Below are positions 54,649 through 61,946 of a stretch of DNA of 64,000 nucleotides, one piece after another. A model generated the notes under the pieces. The model was not told the origin of the DNA and did not search any database. It worked only from the letters and a program-made list of their open reading frames with translations. The stretch comes from Bradyrhizobium sp. JYMT SZCCT0428 (GTDB taxonomy: Bacteria > Pseudomonadota > Alphaproteobacteria > Rhizobiales > Xanthobacteraceae), in NCBI RefSeq assembly GCF_018131075.1, contig NZ_JAFCLS010000047.1, positions 1 through 64,000 on the forward strand, in the 5' to 3' direction. A program made the position numbers and the translations under genes. Position 1 is the stretch's first letter. Each line of letters starts with the position of its first letter.

Positions 54649-54708
54649 GCCGACGATATCGATCGGGAGGAAAAGAAGTGGAGCAAGCTCGGTCTGAAGG
54701 TGGAATAG
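54649..54708 (+). pseudogene. Decayed 3' end of a Bug receptor gene
   Basis: Twenty codons encode ADDIDREEKKWSKLGLKVE and a stop. This matches the last 24 codons of the intact Bug gene ending at 52989 except for a 12-bp loss between two AGCTCG repeats and several substitutions. No upstream part of a Bug gene remains. It marks the right side of the accessory segment 52990-54648. Confidence 0.8.
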
Positions 54709-54715
54709 CCCTATT

Positions 54716-54738
54716 CCGTTCCGATTGAATCGGAACGG
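54716..54738. repeat. CCGTTCCGAT palindrome
   Basis: CCGTTCCGAT and ATCGGAACGG are perfect inverted repeats around TGA, 8 bp after the Bug-tail remnant. It could have served as a transcription end for the lost gene. The rest of 54500-54905 holds nothing recognisable. Confidence 0.65.
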
Positions 54739-54905
54739 GACGCAAGATTCTCCACCTTCTAGCAGCGCCGCGGAGATCATCTTGTTGGTCGGCGAGCGCG
54801 GCGGTAACGGATGGTCCGCATTGCGGTGATGAAGGCGTTGACGCATGCCGACCCGGAGCCCGCGCTAGCTCCTAGGCGCAAACGAGAGAAACGCTACCCA
54901 ATTAT

Positions 54906-55745
54906 TCAAGGGTAAGGTGATTTCGCTGGCAACAGATCCAGCGCTTCCTTGATAAAAACAGCTGGGATGACGACTCCCAAGGAAAGATCCTTATCCTTAA
55001 AAATATTCGAACTCACTTGAGCTGTGATGAGGCCGGCCAAGAACTGGAGCGTCTCACCCAGCTGAACTTTGCCGCCATAAATTCGATTGCGATCTGCAAA
55101 ATACACAGGCCCGCCGCTGTTGCCCGGAAAGATTCGGAAATCGAACAGCCAGTTCTTACTGTCTTTCGAGGGCACTAACGGGTGGGACGCAATCTTACCG
55201 CTCCGAAGGATGGGGTAACCGTAGGGGCCTGTTGCGAAGAGTGGGTAGCCAAGACAAATCAGCTCGTCCCCAGGATGGATCTCATATTTTTTGAGGGTTT
55301 CATCGGTCACGAGCAATCCGATGGGTAACAACTTTGCGGTGAACTCGCTCGGCATTTGGGTGTACATCACTGCTACATCGACTGATGGATGCTTGATATA
55401 CAGCGGAGTGCCTTTCTCTCGAATTTTCTTTTCATAGTTCTGCTCGTTGATCGTGCCGTCCGCACTCTTCCAGCGGAACGAGATCGTCGCCACGTCACCG
55501 GAAATATCATCGAGAACATGCGCAGCCGTTACTAGGACGAACGAGGCCTTCTCGTTATCTATTGGCTTGCCGAGAATGAATACCGTCCCGCCCGATAATT
55601 CTCCGGCCTTTTTCGCGCTCGGCCCAAGTATCCGAAACGTGGCCTCCATCAATTCGGTGTTTATCTCAAAGCGTTCCGGTTCGGCATTCGCATCCGTCGA
55701 AGCTAAAGACATGATGAATAATACTACCTTGAAAAAATGGCGCAT
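54906..55745 (-). CDS. Secreted trypsin-like serine protease
   Basis: A 279-residue exported S1-fold protease. The start at 55745 opens into the signal peptide RHFFKVVLFIMSLASTDANA. The triad is His in VTAAHVLDD, Asp in PSVDVAVM and Ser in FPGNSGGPVYF. There is no PDZ domain, unlike DegP/HtrA. The frame opens earlier (55820), overlapping the MBL gene's end, but that part has no signal character. It is an orphan protease at the edge of the accessory patch, AT-richer than its right-hand neighbours. Substrate unknown. Confidence 0.85.
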   Translation of the reverse strand: MRHFFKVVLFIMSLASTDANAEPERFEINTELMEATFRILGPSAKKAGELSGGTVFILGKPIDNEKASFVLVTAAHVLDDISGDVATISFRWKSADGTINEQNYEKKIREKGTPLYIKHPSVDVAVMYTQMPSEFTAKLLPIGLLVTDETLKKYEIHPGDELICLGYPLFATGPYGYPILRSGKIASHPLVPSKDSKNWLFDFRIFPGNSGGPVYFADRNRIYGGKVQLGETLQFLAGLITAQVSSNIFKDKDLSLGVVIPAVFIKEALDLLPAKSPYP

Positions 55746-55801
55746 TGGTCGGTTCCGGTTTGCACGACGGCCGCCAGTCGAGTGCGTCGTTGAGATAGGT
55801 A

Positions 55802-56797
55802 TCAAATATTCGGATTCCACATCACCGGAATCTCCCGGTAGCCGCTGCCGACTTTCTCGACATGCGCCAGCGACGGGAACGGATAGTGGAACCCCTGCAC
55901 CCGCATCCTGTCGGCCGCCAGCATGTCGTAAACCTTGCGGCGGCTCGCTTCCGCCATCGCCGGGTCCTGATCGTAAAAGACGTGCCAGTCGGGATGCCGG
56001 ACGAACAGGAACGGGACGTGGGTGACATCGGATTGCACGTAGACGGACTCCGGGCCTGACGCGATCACGAACGAGCTATGGCCGGGCGAGTGCCCGGGCG
56101 TACCCTGCGCGGTGACGCCGGGAATCACTTCCTTGCCTCCCTCATAGGTTCTCACACGCTTCAGAGCCTCCGGTGTGAAGACCCGCCGCGCATTCTTGAA
56201 GACGCCCTCGATACGGCCTTTGGGAGCACGACTCATCTCGCCGTCGTCCATCCAATACTGGTGCTCCCTGGCCGGCACGAGGATCTCGGCGTTCGGATAG
56301 GTCAGTGAATTGTCGTCCATCAGGAGGCCGTTCATGTGGTCGCCGTGATAGTGCGAGATGATCACGACATCGACGGCGTTGCGGTCGATGCCCGCGGCCG
56401 CGAGGTTGGTCACGAACTGGCCGGCGGTGCCGTTGCTCTTCTTGTAATTGCTCTCGCCGGTGCCGGTATCGATGATCGCCAGCTTCGATCCGGTGTTGAT
56501 GGCGATCGGGTTGTACGGCGTGGTCATCATGTCCTTTTCCATGAAGACCTCGGCGAGCGCGGCGTTCACCACATCCTTCTTGATGTTGGTGACGTGATCC
56601 TCCGCCATCTTGAAGCGGTTGACGCCGTCGGTGGCCACCGTAACCTCGATGCTGCCGATCTTGTAGCGGTACCAGCCGGCGGTCTGCTTGCCCGCTGGCG
56701 GCGTCGCGGCGCGGGCGGGCTGACTGAACGGCAGGCTCGTGGCGGCTGCCGCGCCTGCGGCAGCCGACAACAGATCGCGGCGTGTGAAAGCGGTCAT
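55802..56797 (-). CDS. Tat-exported MBL-fold metallo-hydrolase
   Basis: A 331-residue periplasmic enzyme. The N-terminus TRRDLLSAAAGAAAATSLPF is a twin-arginine signal. The zinc motif is SHYHGDHMNG (HxHxDH), with the later His in QGTPGHSPGHSSFVI and an Asp in VQSDVTHVPFLF. The fold is that of lactonase- or quorum-quenching-like MBL hydrolases, but the substrate is not assignable. GGGGAGACGCCT precedes the ATG. Confidence 0.9.
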   Translation of the reverse strand: MTAFTRRDLLSAAAGAAAATSLPFSQPARAATPPAGKQTAGWYRYKIGSIEVTVATDGVNRFKMAEDHVTNIKKDVVNAALAEVFMEKDMMTTPYNPIAINTGSKLAIIDTGTGESNYKKSNGTAGQFVTNLAAAGIDRNAVDVVIISHYHGDHMNGLLMDDNSLTYPNAEILVPAREHQYWMDDGEMSRAPKGRIEGVFKNARRVFTPEALKRVRTYEGGKEVIPGVTAQGTPGHSPGHSSFVIASGPESVYVQSDVTHVPFLFVRHPDWHVFYDQDPAMAEASRRKVYDMLAADRMRVQGFHYPFPSLAHVEKVGSGYREIPVMWNPNI

Positions 56798-57060
56798 AGG
56801 CGTCTCCCCTCAACCAATCGTCCCGGGATTTGGCTCCCGAATTGGCGTGAATACTCCTGATTATTGGGGCCTTCCGCAAGCTGAAGCCAGACCGAAATCT
56901 TCGAAGCCGGCCGGTGCGGGAGTTACCCGGCCCCGCATTTCCTCGCCCGCCCCCGCCTGTCACCTGGGGAACAGCGCGCCGGCGCGGCAGCAGGCATTGT
57001 CCTCCTCACCGGACAGCGGACGCGATGGTCGCGCCGCCCGGAGCAAAGGGAGATACTGCG

Positions 57061-57231
57061 ATGAACATCAGGATCAGGAATGCCGGTACCCTCGACACGC
57101 GCGCACTTGCCGACCACGAACTCGAAGCCGTCACCGGCGGCAAGGCCACCTACTACCAAATGGGCGGCCATTGGTACATTGTCGGCCACAACAAGTACGG
57201 CCAGTCCACCGGTGTGACTCGGGTTACCTGA
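57061..57231 (+). CDS. Small double-glycine-leader peptide, candidate RiPP/bacteriocin precursor
   Basis: A 56-residue peptide starting at ATG 57061 with AGGGAG 9 bp upstream. Residues 16-27 (LADHELEAVTGG) fit the leader consensus of peptides cleaved after Gly-Gly by PCAT/C39-type transporters. The 29-residue part after the leader is rich in Tyr, His and Gly (YYQMGGHWYIVGHNKYG) with no Cys. A terminator follows. No transporter, peptidase or modification enzyme lies in the window. A longer frame from 56914 is open but has no leader character. Confidence 0.6.
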   Translation: MNIRIRNAGTLDTRALADHELEAVTGGKATYYQMGGHWYIVGHNKYGQSTGVTRVT

Positions 57232-57268
57232 TGGACTCTGCCGGAACTGCAAAGCAAACCGGCAATGC

Positions 57269-57297
57269 AAAGGGCGGCCGCAAGGTCGCCCTTTCTT
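57269..57297 (+). terminator. Rho-independent terminator after the GG peptide gene
   Basis: AAAGGGCGGCC and GGTCGCCCTTT pair around GCAA with one mismatch and are followed by CTTCGT. It lies 38 bp after the peptide stop, supporting the idea that this short gene is a real transcription unit, and 33 bp from the convergent tartrate dehydrogenase stop. Confidence 0.7.
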
Positions 57298-57329
57298 CGT
57301 TTCGGATCGCTGCGACGGATCGCGCGATC

Positions 57330-58406
57330 TCAGTCGTTGGCGCCGTGGATGGAGGCGACGACCGCGGCCGTGACCTCGTCGGTCCTGGCCTTGCCGCCGA
57401 GGTCCGGCGTGTGAAAGCGGGGATCGGCGGTGACGCGCTCGATCGCCTGCATCAACCGCGTCGCGGCTGCCGGCTCGCCGAGGTGTTCCAGCATCATCAC
57501 CGATGACCAGAACGTCCCGACGGGATTGGCGATGCCTTTGCCGATGATGTCGAAGGCCGAGCCATGGATAGGCTCGAACATCGAGGGATAGGTCCGCTCC
57601 GGATTGAGGTTCGCGGTCGGCGCAATGCCGAGCGAGCCGGCGAGCGCGGCCGCAAGGTCCGACAGCACGTCGGCGTGCAAATTGGTGGCCACCACGGTAT
57701 CGATGGTCTCCGGCTTCATGACCATGCGCATGGTCATCGCATCGACCAGCATCTTGTCCCAGGTCACGTCCTTGAACTCGGCCGCGATCTCGGTGGCGAT
57801 CTCGTCCCACATCACCATGGCATGGCGCTGGGCGTTGGATTTGGTCACGACGGTGAGCAGCTTGCGCGGCCGCGACTGCGCGAGCTTGAAGGCGAAGCGC
57901 ATGATGCGCTCGACGCCGGGACGGGTCAGGATCGAGACGTCGGTTGCGACTTCGAGCGGCAAGCCCTTGTGGACGCGGCCACCGACGCCGGCATATTCGC
58001 CTTCCGAGTTTTCGCGGACGATCACCCAGTCGAGCTCCTTGCCGTGGACGTTGCGCAGCGGGCTGGTGATGCCGGGCAGAATCCGCGTCGGCCGGACGTT
58101 GGCGTATTGATCGAACGGCTGGCAGATCGCGAGCCGCAGGCCCCACAGCGTGATGTGGTCAGGCACGTCAGGCGCGCCGGCCGAGCCGAACAGGATCGCG
58201 TCGTGATTCCTGATCTGGTCGCGGCCATCCTCCGGCATCATGATGCCGTGCTTCTTGTAGTATTCAGACCCCCAGTCGAAATGATCTACCTTGAATTTGA
58301 AATTGCCGTCGCGCTGGGCCAGCGCGTGCAGCACCTCGACACCTGCGGCAACGACTTCGGTGCCGATCCCGTCGCCCGGGATGGCGGCTATGGCGTACGT
58401 CTTCAT
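57330..58406 (-). CDS. Tartrate dehydrogenase / isopropylmalate dehydrogenase-family enzyme
   Basis: A 358-residue NAD-dependent beta-decarboxylating dehydrogenase. Motifs are IAAIPGDGIGTEVV, GPIT-equivalent FGSAGAPDVPDH, VRENSEGEYAGVGG and the metal-binding NLHADVLSDLAAALAGSLG (Asp pair), and HGSAFDIIGKGIANPVG. The substrate-specificity residues and length match tartrate dehydrogenases rather than LeuB. ATG 58406 is chosen; a longer frame from 58685 continues into the upstream gene. It lies 59 bp after a Bug receptor gene on the same strand and is probably cotranscribed with it. Confidence 0.9.
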   Translation of the reverse strand: MKTYAIAAIPGDGIGTEVVAAGVEVLHALAQRDGNFKFKVDHFDWGSEYYKKHGIMMPEDGRDQIRNHDAILFGSAGAPDVPDHITLWGLRLAICQPFDQYANVRPTRILPGITSPLRNVHGKELDWVIVRENSEGEYAGVGGRVHKGLPLEVATDVSILTRPGVERIMRFAFKLAQSRPRKLLTVVTKSNAQRHAMVMWDEIATEIAAEFKDVTWDKMLVDAMTMRMVMKPETIDTVVATNLHADVLSDLAAALAGSLGIAPTANLNPERTYPSMFEPIHGSAFDIIGKGIANPVGTFWSSVMMLEHLGEPAAATRLMQAIERVTADPRFHTPDLGGKARTDEVTAAVVASIHGAND

Positions 58407-58465
58407 CGAATGGTCTCCGGATTGCGAATGTCGTTTTGAATGATGAGCTGCGTGGGACGGAAGTC

Positions 58466-59455
58466 TCAATTTCCCTTGGCGCCTGCGGCCTTGATCACGG
58501 CGCCCCAGCGCGGCACTTCGGCCGTCAGATGCGCCTTGAGTGCCGCCGGCGTCGCCAGCTCCGCCGCGACCGGCTCGGTGCCAAGATTGGCAAACCGCTC
58601 GATCACCTTGGGGTCTTTCAGCGCGGCCTGAAGGGCTGCCACGAGCTTGTCGGTGGCCTCTTTGGGCAATCCCTTCGGGGCCCACAAGGCGTGCCAGGCC
58701 GAGGCCTCGAAACCCTTGACGGCGCCGCTATCGAGCGTCGGCAGGTCGGGCAATGACGAGACCTTGGCTTTGGTCGTGACCGCAAAGCCCTTGATCTTGC
58801 CTTCCTTGATCTGGTTGGTGGTGTTGGTGGTCTGGTCGCACATCACGTCGAACTGGCCGCTGAGCAGGTCGTTCATGGCCGGCCCGGTGCCGCGATAGGG
58901 AATCCCGTTCATCTGCACGCCGAGCTCCTTCATCAGCATCAGCATGCAAAGATGCGAGGCGGAACCGATGCCGGCATGTCCGTAGACGGCCTTTTCGCCG
59001 CTCGCGCGAATCCACGCCACGTACTCGGTCACATTATTGGCAGCGAGTGTCGGCTTCGACACCAGGGTCATCGGCACGTCGGTGATGCGGCCGAGGTGGT
59101 CGAAATCGTCGACGACATCATATTTGAGGGAGTCGTAGAGCGCGGGCGCGGTGGCGTGCGCGATGTGCCAGATCGCGAGCGTGTAGCCGTCGGCGGCCGA
59201 CTTCGACACGCGCGCCATGCCGAGCGTGCCACCGGCGCCGCCGACATTTTCGACCAGGATGGTCTGGCCGAGGCCTCGGCCCATCGATTCCGCGATGAGG
59301 CGGGCCACGGTGTCGGTCGGCCCTCCGGCCGCCGCCGGAACGATGATGGTGATCGGTTTTGTCGGAAAGGCGGTCTGCGCGAATGCGGTGGGTGACGCCC
59401 ATAGCGACGCGGCCGCGATGGCGCCGGAAAGGATCGTGCGACGATTGAACCGCAT
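58466..59455 (-). CDS. Bug-family solute-binding receptor of the tartrate operon
   Basis: A 329-residue periplasmic receptor. The start ATG 59455 follows GGGAGCG. The Tat-like signal RFNRRTILSGAIAAASLWAS ends near TAFAQT. Family blocks are ITIIVPAAAGGPTDTVARLI and IPYRGTGPAMNDLLSGQFDVM. It lies upstream of the tartrate dehydrogenase gene and divergent from a LysR gene, which suggests uptake or sensing of a dicarboxylic acid such as tartrate. Confidence 0.92.
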   Translation of the reverse strand: MRFNRRTILSGAIAAASLWASPTAFAQTAFPTKPITIIVPAAAGGPTDTVARLIAESMGRGLGQTILVENVGGAGGTLGMARVSKSAADGYTLAIWHIAHATAPALYDSLKYDVVDDFDHLGRITDVPMTLVSKPTLAANNVTEYVAWIRASGEKAVYGHAGIGSASHLCMLMLMKELGVQMNGIPYRGTGPAMNDLLSGQFDVMCDQTTNTTNQIKEGKIKGFAVTTKAKVSSLPDLPTLDSGAVKGFEASAWHALWAPKGLPKEATDKLVAALQAALKDPKVIERFANLGTEPVAAELATPAALKAHLTAEVPRWGAVIKAAGAKGN

Positions 59456-59547
59456 TGGGTCGCTCCCTGAAGAATTCGTTGATTGGCTGGTTTCAGCGCT
59501 TGCCGACAAGGTACGGCCAAGTGTCACGCGCCTTCAATCGGCATACG

Positions 59548-59570
59548 ATTATACAAATATTTGATATAAT
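59548..59570. promoter_or_regulatory. AT-rich dyad in the LysR/Bug divergent gap
   Basis: ATTATA and TATAAT flank the perfect decamer palindrome CAAATATTTG (59554-59563). TATAAT at 59565 is also a plausible -10 element 23 bp before the LysR ATG. A dyad overlapping the promoter in a divergent gap is the usual site of LysR autoregulation and target activation. Confidence 0.5.
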
Positions 59571-59593
59571 CTGCCTCGGGGGGAGGACGAAAT

Positions 59594-60499
59594 ATGGAAT
59601 TGCACCAGCTTCGCTGCTTCGTGGCGGCGGCCGAGGAACTGCATTTTGGGCGTGCGGCGCAGCGGCTGGAAATGCTGCCCTCCGCGCTCGGGCGCTATAT
59701 CCGGCTGCTCGAAGACGATCTCGGCACCAGGCTGATGACGCGAACGACGCGCAGCGTGACGCTGACCGATGATGGCGTCGTCCTGCTCAAGGAGGCCCGC
59801 GCCTTGCTGGCGCAGGCGGACAATCTGGCGGTCAAATTCCAGGCGCGGGGCCGCAGGCAGGGCGCGATCATCCGCGTCGGCGCGATCGACAGCGCAGCGG
59901 CGGGGCTGCTGCCGATGCTGCTTTCCGATTTTCGCGAACAGAGGCCGGATGTCACGGTGAAACTGACGGAAGACAAGACGATCCGGCTGTTGCCGGCGCT
60001 GATCTCCGGCCGACTCGACATCGCCCTGGTGCGCCCGCCGGAAAAGCCCGACAATCGGCTGGAATTTCTGTTTCTCCTGCACGAGACGGCCGTCGTCGCG
60101 GTGCCGGATCATCATCGCCTCGCGTCGAGAAAACGGGTGAGTGTCGCCGATCTTGCCGAACAGCCGCTGATCGTCCCCGAGCGCCGGTCGCGCCCGCATA
60201 GCCACGATCTGACCATGAAACTGTTTGCGGAAGCCGGGCTGCAGGCGCGCATCATTCAGATTGCCAATGAAAAGCAGACCATCGTGAATCTCGTCGCGGC
60301 CGAAATTGGCGTTGCCATCGTGCCACGATGGACATCGCGAATGGCGGCGCGTGGCGTTCGGTTTGTTCCGCTGGCCGCGTCCGACATGAACCGCTTGCCG
60401 CTCGCAGCCGCCTGGACCCGCGGCACGCGCGATTCCATCAGGGACGAAATGCTCGGCATCCTCAAAGCGTCCCTCAAACGCTATGCACGGGAGGCCTGA
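59594..60499 (+). CDS. LysR-family transcriptional regulator
   Basis: A 301-residue regulator. The N-terminal winged helix ([39 protein letters not shown]) is followed by an effector-binding domain from about residue 90 ([34 protein letters not shown]). GGGAGGACG precedes the ATG. It is divergent from the Bug/tartrate dehydrogenase operon and very likely controls it. The ligand is probably the operon's substrate; this is inference from position. Confidence 0.93.
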   Translation: MELHQLRCFVAAAEELHFGRAAQRLEMLPSALGRYIRLLEDDLGTRLMTRTTRSVTLTDDGVVLLKEARALLAQADNLAVKFQARGRRQGAIIRVGAIDSAAAGLLPMLLSDFREQRPDVTVKLTEDKTIRLLPALISGRLDIALVRPPEKPDNRLEFLFLLHETAVVAVPDHHRLASRKRVSVADLAEQPLIVPERRSRPHSHDLTMKLFAEAGLQARIIQIANEKQTIVNLVAAEIGVAIVPRWTSRMAARGVRFVPLAASDMNRLPLAAAWTRGTRDSIRDEMLGILKASLKRYAREA

Positions 60500-60612
60500 A
60501 GCCAGGACGATCACGAGGCGAGCGTGATCTGGATCACAAACAGCGGAGTCGGAGAAAGACAAAATCCCCTTCGTCGCAGCATCGTGCGGCGCCTAACCAA
60601 GGGAAGACAGCC

Positions 60613-60789
60613 ATGACCGATTTCACTCCCGTCAAAACCGAAGCATTGACATCAGATGAACTCGACCGCGTTGCGGGTGGCATCATCATCGTGGGCGGAT
60701 TGCAGCGCCAGTTTACCTCCAGGCTGGACTGGGTCGCGCTCAATCCGCAGCCGCTGCCGCCGAAGGTTTTCTTTTCATTCCGCTGGTAA
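60613..60789 (+). CDS. Second small double-glycine-leader peptide with an NPQPLPP motif
   Basis: A 58-residue peptide starting at ATG 60613 with GGGAAGA upstream. Residues 12-23 (LTSDELDRVAGG) align position by position with the leader of the 57061 peptide. The part after the leader (35 residues) begins IIIVGG and contains WVALNPQPLPPK before an aromatic end VFFSFRW. From memory NPQPLPP recurs in short rhizobial GG-leader proteins. A REP-like repeat follows 29 bp downstream. No maturation gene is visible in the window. Confidence 0.65.
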   Translation: MTDFTPVKTEALTSDELDRVAGGIIIVGGLQRQFTSRLDWVALNPQPLPPKVFFSFRW

Positions 60790-60817
60790 CAGCCGCGGCA
60801 ACCGACACAAATTTCCC

Positions 60818-60912
60818 GTCATCCTGAGGTGCGCGCTCTTGCGCGCCTCGAAGGATGAATACGGCCCGTGGCCCATCCTTCGAGGCTCGCTCCGCTCGCA
60901 CCTCAGGATGAC
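60818..60912. repeat. REP-like inverted repeat
   Basis: GTCATCCTGAGGTGCG and CGCACCTCAGGATGAC are perfect inverted arms, with CCTCGAAGGATG and CATCCTTCGAGG pairing inside. Same family as the element between groES and groEL. Confidence 0.8.
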
Positions 60913-60943
60913 GTACGCCGAATCAAGCAAAGGTCATCTTGCT

Positions 60944-61363
60944 TTAGTTCGTGTTGAGCCGGAACCGCAGCGTTCTGGTGCCGATGAAGGAGATCGCATC
61001 GCCCTGCCGCTTCCAGGTCGCGGCATCGGTCAATGCGGCAATCAGTTCATCGTCGGCCTGGGCGCGATTGGCCGGACAGTTGCGGTTCTCCATCGCGCCG
61101 GCGACGAAGATCACGGTGTTGCCCGCCACTGAAAACTGGCCCTTGCCGCCCTTGCACCAGAGTTCGAGCACCACTTCGCCGCGGTCGCCGATTTCCAGAT
61201 TGGGTATCCGCTTGGAGCCGGGCTGCGGCGGGACATCCATGGTCATTTCCATTCCGAACGGAAAGCCATTGTCGGCCTGGGCCTGAGCCGCGTTGGGGAC
61301 GGCGGAAACCAGCAGCACCGAGGCAACGCCTGCGAGCTTCACCATGCGCGCGAATGAAATCAT
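60944..61363 (-). CDS. Secreted META-domain (HslJ-like) protein
   Basis: A 139-residue exported protein. The signal peptide FARMVKLAGVASVLLVSAVPNAAQAQ is clear. The second half follows the META-domain pattern: GQFSVAGNTVIFVAGAMENRNCP, then DDELIAALTDAATWKRQGDAISFIG, then LRFRL. The first half is shorter than usual. HslJ-like META proteins are linked to envelope stress. GAGAGAGG lies upstream of the ATG. Confidence 0.75.
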   Translation of the reverse strand: MISFARMVKLAGVASVLLVSAVPNAAQAQADNGFPFGMEMTMDVPPQPGSKRIPNLEIGDRGEVVLELWCKGGKGQFSVAGNTVIFVAGAMENRNCPANRAQADDELIAALTDAATWKRQGDAISFIGTRTLRFRLNTN

Positions 61364-61558
61364 GCAACCTCTCTCGAAAAATCCTCAACCCGATATCGCG
61401 CCGTTCTATTGAACAAGTATGTCATTGGCTAGAGCCGTCCGGTTCGGAGCGGTCTTCTGTCCTGCGTCAGTTGAGGCGCAAAATGCCGCACTGACAAGAA
61501 AATCCCCGCAGGCTGCGCCGCAGGGATTTGGTTGACCGGGTCTTGCTAGGCGATGCGA

Positions 61559-61930
61559 TCAGTCGAATTTTGCCTGCGCCGTCTTGCCATCAGGCCCGGT
61601 CAGCTGGACGACACCTTTTGGCTGAACCGGCAATGCGACGCTGGCGGTGCCGGAAAGCAGCGCGCTCCCGGCAGGCTGCAGCAGGATTCGCTGGGATTTG
61701 CCGTCGACAACGAGGATGGCAATCGCCTTGAAGCCGGTTGCCGGAATCGATTTCTGGTTCTCGTCGCTGACGAAGAGTTCGAGCTTGTCGGATTTCGCAA
61801 CCAGTTCGACGTGATACGAACCGGCATGCGCGACCCACCCGCCATTCGTTCCCTTCTCGTCGTGCGCCGAGGCGCCAGTCGACCAGGCCAGCACGGCCGC
61901 AACCATCAAAAATTTCGCATTCACCGTCAT
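61559..61930 (-). CDS. Small periplasmic protein next to the HME-RND pump
   Basis: A 123-residue protein with a signal peptide (NAKFLMVAAVLAWSTGASAHD), mature N-terminus HDEKGTNGGWVAHAGSYHVE. The body is strand-rich with no Cys; His residues occur at the mature N-terminus (HDEKG, VAHAG, YHVE), possible metal ligands. ATG 61930 or the GTG two codons later (with GGAGA upstream) may start it. It lies 16 bp after the RND permease stop on the same strand, so it probably serves the efflux system, for example as a periplasmic metal chaperone. That role is inference. Confidence 0.75.
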   Translation of the reverse strand: MTVNAKFLMVAAVLAWSTGASAHDEKGTNGGWVAHAGSYHVELVAKSDKLELFVSDENQKSIPATGFKAIAILVVDGKSQRILLQPAGSALLSGTASVALPVQPKGVVQLTGPDGKTAQAKFD

Positions 61931-61946
61931 TCTCCGGATGTTGATG

